DNA from: Candidatus Bipolaricaulota bacterium
GTDB taxonomy: Bacteria > Bipolaricaulota > Bipolaricaulia > RBG-16-55-9
DNA length: 5,260 nucleotides
Reading direction: 5' to 3'
NCBI GenBank assembly: GCA_018609825.1
Contig: JAHEOA010000121.1
Coordinates: forward strand, 1 to 5,260
The notes under the pieces were generated by a model that was not told the origin of the DNA, did no database searches, and was given only the letters and a program-made list of their open reading frames with translations. A program made the position numbers and the translations under genes. Numbering within the stretch: position 1 is the stretch's first letter; every line of letters starts with the position of its first letter. Below are positions 1 to 5,113 of this stretch, in pieces.

Positions 1-617
1 ACGAGCACCAGCAGCCACCAGAGCTTGGGCTTCGTGAGCGTCACGTACGCCCGGACCGTCGCCAAAGGGCCGCTCGCCGATGTCGTGGAATCTGCCGCCG
101 CCGGCTCGAGCGTCGGTTCGGGGTCGGCGGGCACGGCGGCGTCGGTGGCGCCCTCAGCCTCGAGCCGCCAAAGCAGCGCCAGCACGACGCCCGAGAAGAT
201 GGCCATCGCGACGACGAGGTGGGCGGTCGCGAGCGCGGTTGACGGGCCCGTCGTCGCCGCGTTCGCGCCCAGCGCCATCTGGGCGGGGTAGAGGCCGGCG
301 ACAGCGGCGAGACTCCAGCGGACCCGAGCCCCGGCGCCGCGACGCCAGGCGAGTGACAGGGCACCGAGGATGAGCCCGCCAACCACCAGCGTCAACACGC
401 GGTGGACCCACGCGACCAGCAGCGCTGGCGAGTCACCTGGGGAGACGAGCCACCGGCCATTGCAGGCCGGCCAGGTCGCACACGCCGCCGACCCGTCGAG
501 CACTGCCGTGGTCGCGCCGACGACGATAAGCAAGTAGACCCCGACGGCGGTGGCCGCCAACAGTTCGGGGAGCCACGTGGGCCGGACAGTGCGGTCGATC
601 GGGAGACGCTCGCTCAT
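1..617 (-). CDS. ctaB: Heme O synthase (protoheme IX farnesyltransferase) with N-terminal compact CtaA-like domain, 3' end outside window
   Basis: Partial: the first 205 residues are visible and the frame is open to the left edge. Residues 1-150 form a four-helix membrane domain (about 21-40, 65-88, 101-117, 125-149). It resembles one half of heme A synthase (CtaA/COX15): a Cys46/Cys52 pair in a CATWPACNG loop, His72 in WVHR, an AQMALGA segment at 112-118, and His133 in TAHLVVAM. An Ala/Pro/acid-rich linker (about 152-187) leads to YVTLTKPKLWWLL (191-203), the typical opening of CtaB/UbiA prenyltransferases. The DDxxD-type motifs that would prove CtaB lie outside the window. CtaB adds farnesyl to heme B, making heme O; CtaA oxidises heme O to heme A. 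The ATG at 617 is 6 bases after the coxC stop, with no clear ribosome binding site, so translation is probably coupled. Glu three residues before His72, conserved in bacterial CtaA, is Ala69 here. The fusion is therefore either bifunctional or only heme-binding at its N-terminus. Confidence 0.88.
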   Translation of the reverse strand, partial: MSERLPIDRTVRPTWLPELLAATAVGVYLLIVVGATTAVLDGSAACATWPACNGRWLVSPGDSPALLVAWVHRVLTLVVGGLILGALSLAWRRGAGARVRWSLAAVAGLYPAQMALGANAATTGPSTALATAHLVVAMAIFSGVVLALLWRLEAEGATDAAVPADPEPTLEPAAADSTTSASGPLATVRAYVTLTKPKLWWLLVL

Positions 618-623
618 CGTGAG

Positions 624-1433
624 CTATGACGCCCCAAAGTAGACGAATATCAGGATGGCGATTGAGACGGCCGTCAGGAAGTGCCAATAGGCCTCCGTCG
701 TGCGGACCATCAGATTGCGGGACTCACTGAAGTGGCCGCGAGCCTGCGCCCGGAAGAGCACGAGCCCCACCAAGACCAGGCCGCCGAGCAGATGGAGGCC
801 GTGCAAACCGGTCAGCGCATAGTAGGAGGCCCCGTACGGGCCAGTCGTCCACTTGAGTCCAGCGGCCATGAGCCGGCTGTACTCGAAGGCCAGCAGCCCC
901 ATGAAACCGAAGCCGGCCAGGAACGTCACCGCGTAGCCCTGGACCAGCCCGCCGCGGTCGCCCGACAACACCGCGTTCCGGCCGTACCGCGACGACACGC
1001 TCCCGATGAGCATTGCGAGCGTCATCACGGCGCCAGTGGCGAGCGAGAGCTCGGGATAGCCCTCCACCGGGAATGGCCCCCGCGTGGCGTCAAGGTAGAA
1101 CCACGCGACGAAGAATCCCATGAATATGAGGATCTCGCTCACGATGAGGACGTACATCCCGAGTAACCCGGTCTCGATCCCGAGCAGCTGGCGTTTCTGC
1201 TCGGGCACGATGCCGGACTCGTACTCCTCGAAGGCGTACTCGCGGACCCAGCCCCAGATGCCGTAGAGCATCACGGGCACGCCGGCAACCAGCACCGGCG
1301 GCCACATCAGGCCCCAGCCGAGCAGCAGGAAGCCCAGTCCGACCACGAGCGGGTACTTGCTTCCGTGGGGAAAGCCCTCCGCGCCGTCGCCGTGTCGGAC
1401 CGGCTCGCCGGGTCGGTCGGTATCAGTCGCCAT
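624..1433 (-). CDS. coxC: Heme-copper oxidase (cytochrome c oxidase type) subunit III
   Basis: 269 residues, close to the usual length for a seven-helix subunit III. Hydrophobic segments lie at about 28-44, 46-63, 88-113, 128-148, 165-188, 204-227 and 247-266. Family marks are Glu100 in SEILIFMGFF, the FEYS segment (183-186), TGLHGLHLLGG (208-218, His211 and His214), and TEAYWHFL (246-253, His251) leading into the last helix. Subunit III carries no redox centre. In the family it stabilises subunit I and supports proton uptake through the D pathway. The start ATG shares one base with the coxB stop (TGATG), and a GGAGG lies 10 bases upstream inside the end of coxB. The stop is 6 bases before ctaB. 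The hydrophilic N-terminus (1-25) is His/acid-rich and likely cytoplasmic. A fused subunit I/III is known in other oxidases, but here the two are clearly separate genes. Confidence 0.95.
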   Translation of the reverse strand: MATDTDRPGEPVRHGDGAEGFPHGSKYPLVVGLGFLLLGWGLMWPPVLVAGVPVMLYGIWGWVREYAFEEYESGIVPEQKRQLLGIETGLLGMYVLIVSEILIFMGFFVAWFYLDATRGPFPVEGYPELSLATGAVMTLAMLIGSVSSRYGRNAVLSGDRGGLVQGYAVTFLAGFGFMGLLAFEYSRLMAAGLKWTTGPYGASYYALTGLHGLHLLGGLVLVGLVLFRAQARGHFSESRNLMVRTTEAYWHFLTAVSIAILIFVYFGAS

Positions 1434-2416
1434 CAGTGATCATCCTCCTGGTGAGCGGTCTCAGTCATGTTCATGCTTTCGTCGTCATCCATGTCCATGC
1501 CACCTTCGTCCTCATGACCGCCTTCATCGTCGTGACCGCCTTCATCGTCGTGACCGCCGCCGCCCACGCCAGTGGACTCGAGGGCGGCCTCGCCGCCGAC
1601 CGCCTCAGCCCAGGTGTGGTAGTCTTCCTGGGAGACGACGAAGACGGAGCCGATCATCTTCGAGTGACCCTTCCCGCAGAGCTCGGCGCACCGGACGTCG
1701 TATCGGTCGGCAGCGAACGACTGCCCGTTCGCGGTGACCTGCGTCTCGCCGTGCACCTCCCCAACGTAGAACCAGGCCTGGTTGGTCTGGGCCGGGATCG
1801 CGTCCTTGGTGATCCCGAGCTCCTTGATGGAGAAGCTATGGATCACGTCGGCTGAGGTCGTCTCGAACACGATGAGCGTGTTCGAGGGCAGCACCACCTG
1901 TTCGGCCTGAGTGTACGGGATGCCCTCCACGTCGTACCGCCAGAACCACTGGGCGGCGGTGACGTCCATGTGGAGCTGCTGGCTCGCGCCGATCTGCTCG
2001 GCCGCGGTCTGGGGTGACGCCTCGTCGGTCTGGGCTAGCGTCGACGCCCCCACGAAGATGGTCGTCGACATGATGACCAAGACCGCGAGGACAAACACCG
2101 AGAGGGTGAACCGACCCTCTCCGGGCACCATTCGGTCCGGCCGATCCCGGTTGCCGGCGGCGAACCGGTAGACCGACCAAACAATGAGTGCCACGAACAG
2201 CCCGCCGCCGATGATCGCCGCGAGGAACATCGTCTGCTTGAAGTCGACGATAGTCGCGATCGGGAACAACCCCTCCTCCTCGGGCTCAATCACACCGAGC
2301 CCGAATTCGTAAAGGAAGAGCACAAGCGTGAACAGGAACACCGCGCCCCACAGGAGCGCCTCGAGCGCGTCGCCACGTTCGTCGAGCACGGTGCCAATGT
2401 CGTCGCCGATCGCCAT
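1433..2416 (-). CDS. coxB: Heme-copper oxidase subunit II with CuA centre and His/Asp/Met-rich tail
   Basis: 327 residues. Three hydrophobic segments (about 21-41, 62-84, 103-126) precede an outward-facing cupredoxin domain (about 147-265). Three spans put the N-terminus inside and the CuA domain outside. The first span may be an uncleaved signal anchor, as most subunit II proteins have two. The binuclear CuA ligands are all present: His193 in VIHSFSI, then Cys243, Glu245, Cys247, His251 and Met254 in CAELCGKGHSKM. The aromatic patch QWFWRY (156-161) is the usual electron entry and exit region. There is no CxxCH, so no fused cytochrome c, and electrons must come from a separate donor such as the copper lipoprotein upstream. 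The tail from about 285 holds three GGHDDE-type repeats followed by a Met/Asp stretch (GGMDMDDDESMNM), plausibly metal-binding. The start overlaps the coxA stop by one base (TGATG) and follows a nine-base perfect Shine-Dalgarno. Confidence 0.96.
   Translation of the reverse strand: MAIGDDIGTVLDERGDALEALLWGAVFLFTLVLFLYEFGLGVIEPEEEGLFPIATIVDFKQTMFLAAIIGGGLFVALIVWSVYRFAAGNRDRPDRMVPGEGRFTLSVFVLAVLVIMSTTIFVGASTLAQTDEASPQTAAEQIGASQQLHMDVTAAQWFWRYDVEGIPYTQAEQVVLPSNTLIVFETTSADVIHSFSIKELGITKDAIPAQTNQAWFYVGEVHGETQVTANGQSFAADRYDVRCAELCGKGHSKMIGSVFVVSQEDYHTWAEAVGGEAALESTGVGGGGHDDEGGHDDEGGHEDEGGMDMDDDESMNMTETAHQEDDH
1444..1448 (-). promoter_or_regulatory. Ribosome binding site of coxC, inside the end of coxB
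   Basis: GGAGG on the minus strand, 10 bases before the coxC ATG at 1433, within codons for the QED residues of the subunit II tail. The stop and start share one base (TGATG), so ribosomes finishing coxB are well placed to restart. Confidence 0.6.
1505..1558 (-). repeat. Three tandem 18-base repeats encoding GGHDDE-type units in the coxB tail
   Basis: Units at 1541-1558 and 1523-1540 are identical; the third, 1505-1522, differs at a few bases. Each encodes six residues (GGHDDE, GGHDDE, GGHEDE), subunit II residues 287-304. The repeat is in frame, so copy-number change would lengthen or shorten the tail without breaking the gene. Confidence 0.9.
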
Positions 2417-4155
2417 CAGGCATCACCTCCCTCGTCGGGGTCGGCCGTGCCGCCGTCGGGCGCAACGGCGTCGCCCCCGTCGACGGCGACTTCGTCCCCG
2501 CCGTCGGCCGCCCTGCTGACGGCGACGGACGTCGGCGGTTCGTAGGGCAGCCCGTTCCACTCGGGCGAGGGCATATTCTGGCCCGAGAGCAGTTCGTCCC
2601 ACGGGTCGGTGACCTCGTCGCCCGTGCGGAGGCTCCAGAGTAGGTTCACGAAGAACGCAAGTTGGCCGATAGCGGCCAGGTAGGCGAACGAGGTGGTGAG
2701 GATGTGGCCGAGCTGGAGTTGGGGGGCGTATGTGTAGGTGGCGTATCGCCGCATCATCATGGTGCCCTCGGAGCCGGGTGCGGTGCCGTCCCCGAGCATG
2801 GCCATCATGAAGAACAGCCCGAACATGCCCACGATGGTGGCGAAGGCGTGGAACTTCGCTAACTTCGTGTTGTACATTCGGCCGGTCATGCGGGGGTACC
2901 AATAGTAGACGCCGGCGAGTAGGCCAAACAGCCCGACCGTGACGATGGTGAAGTGGAAGTGCCCGACAACGAAGTACGTCGAGTGAAAGGACAAGTCAGT
3001 GGCGGGCTGGCCGAAGAAGGCGCCGTCCATGCCCGAGTAGAGTAGCCCAATCACGAGCGACACCGAGAACAGCATGGGCGTCGTGAGATGGAGTCGGCCC
3101 TTCCACATCGTTGCGACCATCGAGTAAATGTAGACACCGAAGCCGAGGAAGATCAGCATCGAGAAGACCATGAACGCGTACCGGCTGGCGCCGAGTCCGG
3201 TCGCGAACATGTGGTGGGCCCAGACGCCCAGCGACGCGACGGTGACGACCGCGATTGAGGCCAATAGCGGCTTGTAGCCGTAGATGGGCCGTTCGGAGAA
3301 CCGCGAGATGACCTCCGCCGCGATGCCCATCCCCGGCAGCACCAGGACGTACACCTCGGGGTGACCGAACGTCCAGAACAGCCACTGGTAGAGCAGGGCG
3401 TCCCCGCCTGCGCGAGCGGTGAACAAGCTCATTGAGAGGTTGCGCTCGAGCCAGACCATACCCCAGGCGTCGAGTACCCATGGGATCGAATAGAGCGCGA
3501 GGATGTTCGTGAAGATCGTGAACCAGACGAACGGCGGGAGGTCGAGCCAGTCGAGGCTGGGGTCCCGTTCGTTCAGGATGGTCACGAAGAAGTTCGCCGA
3601 GCTGCCCGTCGACGTGATGGCTAACACCGCCACCCCGATGATGCCGGCGTCTTGGCCGATGCCGTTCATGAACGTGTTCAGTGGCGGGTACTGGAACCAG
3701 CCGGCCGCGGTCGGTACGCCGGTGAGGCCAATCAGGTTCCCGACCAGCGGCGTGTAGAGGATGATCAGGCCGGCCGAGATGCCCCATGCGCCGAGCGCGT
3801 TCATCCGGGGCCAGGCCATCTCGTCGGCCCCCAGGAACAGCGGCAGCATGTAGTTGAAGAAGGCGCCCTGGAGCGGCAGGATCACGAAGAAGATCATGGT
3901 GAGTGCGTGGAGGCTCACCAACGAGTTGTAGCCCAGTAGCGAGAGGTAGACGCTTTCTGGCGCGACGGCGAGGTCAGTCCGGAAGATCAGCGCGGCCGTC
4001 CCGCCGAGCGCGAAGGCGAACACCGCGTGCCAAAGGTAGATGATGCCGATGACTTTGTGGTCGGTCGTATAGAGCCAGTACCGCCAGCCGGTCGGCCCGT
4101 GGTGGTCGTCGGGTGTCGCCTCGTGGTTGTCGTGATCGGCTGTTTCAGTGCTCAT
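2416..4155 (-). CDS. coxA: Heme-copper oxidase subunit I (catalytic subunit)
   Basis: 579 residues from the chosen start; about twelve membrane helices. It reduces O2 to water at a heme/CuB site and pumps protons across the cell membrane. Ligands visible: low-spin heme His83 (SLHALTMIFF) and His401; high-spin heme His399 (GHFHF); CuB His265, His314 and His315 (WAHHMF); Tyr269 for the His-Tyr cross-link; and Glu267 in GHPEVY, the type A1 helix VI glutamate. Unusual points: helix VIII (about 326-347) has no Lys, and Tyr342 aligns to the K-channel Lys. The D-channel motif reads ADEMAWPRMN, placing Glu112 at the usual Asp, with Asp111 next to it. The N-terminus is His-rich (HDNHEATPDDHHG). The C-terminal tail is acidic with three DGG repeats. 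ATG at 4155 is preferred because GGAGGG lies five bases upstream and the family start LYTTDHKVIG follows soon after. A GTG at 4194, overlapping the previous stop, would add 13 residues with no family likeness. Confidence 0.96.
   Translation of the reverse strand: MSTETADHDNHEATPDDHHGPTGWRYWLYTTDHKVIGIIYLWHAVFAFALGGTAALIFRTDLAVAPESVYLSLLGYNSLVSLHALTMIFFVILPLQGAFFNYMLPLFLGADEMAWPRMNALGAWGISAGLIILYTPLVGNLIGLTGVPTAAGWFQYPPLNTFMNGIGQDAGIIGVAVLAITSTGSSANFFVTILNERDPSLDWLDLPPFVWFTIFTNILALYSIPWVLDAWGMVWLERNLSMSLFTARAGGDALLYQWLFWTFGHPEVYVLVLPGMGIAAEVISRFSERPIYGYKPLLASIAVVTVASLGVWAHHMFATGLGASRYAFMVFSMLIFLGFGVYIYSMVATMWKGRLHLTTPMLFSVSLVIGLLYSGMDGAFFGQPATDLSFHSTYFVVGHFHFTIVTVGLFGLLAGVYYWYPRMTGRMYNTKLAKFHAFATIVGMFGLFFMMAMLGDGTAPGSEGTMMMRRYATYTYAPQLQLGHILTTSFAYLAAIGQLAFFVNLLWSLRTGDEVTDPWDELLSGQNMPSPEWNGLPYEPPTSVAVSRAADGGDEVAVDGGDAVAPDGGTADPDEGGDA
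2422..2430 (-). promoter_or_regulatory. Perfect Shine-Dalgarno of coxB, inside the end of coxA
   Basis: GGAGGTGAT on the minus strand, a nine-base match to the complement of the archaeal 16S rRNA 3' end (ATCACCTCC), five bases before the coxB ATG. The same bases encode the last residues of subunit I (GGD of EGGDA). With the TGATG stop/start overlap this suggests strong, coupled translation of subunit II. Confidence 0.85.
2437..2505 (-). repeat. Imperfect 24-base repeats encoding an acidic DGG tail in coxA
   Basis: Three units encode DGGDEVAV, DGGDAVAP and the shorter DGGTADP near the C-terminus of subunit I (residues 551-573 from the 4155 start). The tail is acidic and soluble, and is not part of the conserved oxidase core. 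DNA identity between units is only partial, so this is clearer at protein than DNA level. Confidence 0.65.
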
Positions 4156-4160
4156 GGGAT

Positions 4161-4166
4161 CCCTCC
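4161..4166 (-). promoter_or_regulatory. Ribosome binding site deciding the coxA start
   Basis: GGAGGG on the minus strand, five bases before ATG 4155, in the 35-base gap between the copper protein stop and coxA. Strong match and good spacing favour this ATG over the overlapping GTG at 4194. Confidence 0.75.
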
Positions 4167-4190
4167 AGGCGATCGCTGGCCCGTCCCCGG

Positions 4191-5033
4191 TCACTCATCG
4201 TGACCACCCTCCTCGCCGTGGGCCATTCCACCCTGACCGGCGTGGATGATCGCCCGTAGTTCCTCGACCTGGGCCGCCACCTCGGCCCCGTGGAGGCGAT
4301 CAGCTCGCTCGATCTGGTGGACGTCCCGCGTCATCGCGGGCGCCCAGCCGACGGGCTCCTCGCCGGCGTGGCCGTCCTCGCCCCAGAACTCTCCGCAGAC
4401 GACGGCCCCGGCCATCTTGAACTCGTGGTGGTTCTGGCAGTAGAACAGGTAGACCCCCTTTTGCTGGAACTCCACGGCGAAGCCGCCCTCCTGGCCGATG
4501 GCTCTAACCATGTTCCGGTTGAACCGCTCGTCGATGGTCGGGTCGCCGCCCCCCGCAGAGCCGTGTGTGCCAGCGCGGTAGCCCGAGTCGAAGTGGGCCG
4601 CGCCCTCCGGGATCATCCGCGGGAAGAGCCCGCCGGCCCCGAACGACGTCGCCGTGTGGGTCCGGCGCTCGGAGAATCCCGGTTCGTTGAAGTGCTCCCA
4701 GAAGACCGTCTGGCCCGGTTCGACCCAGGTGACGTGTGGCATGAAGTGGTAGTTGTTGGAGTCGTCTGTCGGCGCGATCGTCGCGACTGTGACAGCCTCC
4801 ATTTCCATGTGCATGCCACTGGGCATCTCCATCTCGATCTGGCTGGGTGACGCCGGGTAGGCGTCCTGGGCTGGCGCCCCTTTGGTCATCATGAGTCCCT
4901 CTTTGCCCATGACGTAGGACATCGTGGGATCGATGCTCCCGGAAGTCATCGTACACCCCGAGAGTCCCACGAGGCCGCCCAGGCCGGCCCCGAGCTTGAG
5001 GAATCCCCGCCGGTTCATCGCTTGGTCTGTCAT
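4191..5033 (-). CDS. Halocyanin-like blue copper protein, Tat-exported lipoprotein; probable electron donor to the oxidase
   Basis: 280 residues. The N-terminus has a twin-arginine signal (NRRGFLKLG, 7-15), a short hydrophobic stretch and a lipobox LSGC with Cys27. It is probably folded inside, exported by Tat and lipid-anchored outside. A cupredoxin domain spans about 93-215: PHVTWVEPGQTVFWEH, then His126 (THTATSF), and Cys199, His202 and Met207 in YCQNHHEFKM. This spacing, C-x2-H-x4-M, is the plastocyanin/halocyanin type 1 site. The span between His126 and Cys199 is longer than in plastocyanin. A Met/His cluster (MEMPSGMHMEME, 68-79) lies before the domain. After it come an extra Cys213, a helical segment (about 240-264) and a His/acid tail (HGEEGGHDE). 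It is the first gene of the operon, with coxA next, so delivery of electrons to CuA is the best inference. ATG 5033 is chosen because GGAG lies upstream at 5044-5047; Met6 (5018) is possible but has no such site. Confidence 0.9.
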   Translation of the reverse strand: MTDQAMNRRGFLKLGAGLGGLVGLSGCTMTSGSIDPTMSYVMGKEGLMMTKGAPAQDAYPASPSQIEMEMPSGMHMEMEAVTVATIAPTDDSNNYHFMPHVTWVEPGQTVFWEHFNEPGFSERRTHTATSFGAGGLFPRMIPEGAAHFDSGYRAGTHGSAGGGDPTIDERFNRNMVRAIGQEGGFAVEFQQKGVYLFYCQNHHEFKMAGAVVCGEFWGEDGHAGEEPVGWAPAMTRDVHQIERADRLHGAEVAAQVEELRAIIHAGQGGMAHGEEGGHDE

Positions 5034-5043
5034 ATCTCAGACA

Positions 5044-5047
5044 CTCC
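5044..5047 (-). promoter_or_regulatory. Probable ribosome binding site of the copper lipoprotein gene
   Basis: GGAG on the minus strand ends 10 bases before the ATG at 5033. The match is short and the spacing a little long. Its main use is to favour the 5033 start over the in-frame ATG at 5018. Confidence 0.4.
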
Positions 5048-5079
5048 GTACATCAAGCGCGTCCAAGAGAAACAAGCAC

Positions 5080-5086
5080 TATAAAT
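5080..5086 (-). promoter_or_regulatory. Archaeal TATA box of the oxidase operon promoter
   Basis: On the minus strand the sequence reads ATTTATA within an AT-rich patch (5080-5089), standing out from the GC-rich surroundings. It fits the haloarchaeal TATA pattern (TTTATA core). A transcript starting about 25-27 bases downstream would begin near 5055-5058, giving a leader of roughly 22-25 bases that contains the GGAG before the copper protein gene. No convincing purine-rich BRE was seen just upstream, so strength and regulation are unknown. Confidence 0.6.
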
Positions 5087-5113
5087 AATGGGTATGATTA
5101 ACACGGCCCACAA

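Noticed and set aside
681..1166. A 161-codon open frame on the plus strand opposite coxC
   Set aside because: It is the antisense of a clear seven-helix subunit III; its product is polar, without known motifs, and open only because GC-rich coding DNA has few stops on the other strand.
1505..1558. Possible CRISPR-like or mobile repeat
   Set aside because: The units are adjacent with no spacers, in frame, and encode a regular peptide tail, so this is a coding tandem repeat.
2996..3787. A 263-codon open frame on the minus strand inside coxA
   Set aside because: It is out of frame with subunit I, which holds all the family motifs. The alternative product is Arg/His/Pro-rich, typical of a GC-rich shadow frame.
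4156..4194. GTG start for coxA at 4194, giving 592 residues and a GTGA overlap with the preceding stop
   Set aside because: The added 13 residues have no family likeness, while ATG 4155 has GGAGGG at ideal spacing. It stays possible but less likely.
4290..4850. A 186-codon open frame on the plus strand opposite the copper protein gene
   Set aside because: The minus-strand frame has a Tat signal, lipobox and complete type 1 copper site; the plus frame shows no motif and no ribosome binding site.
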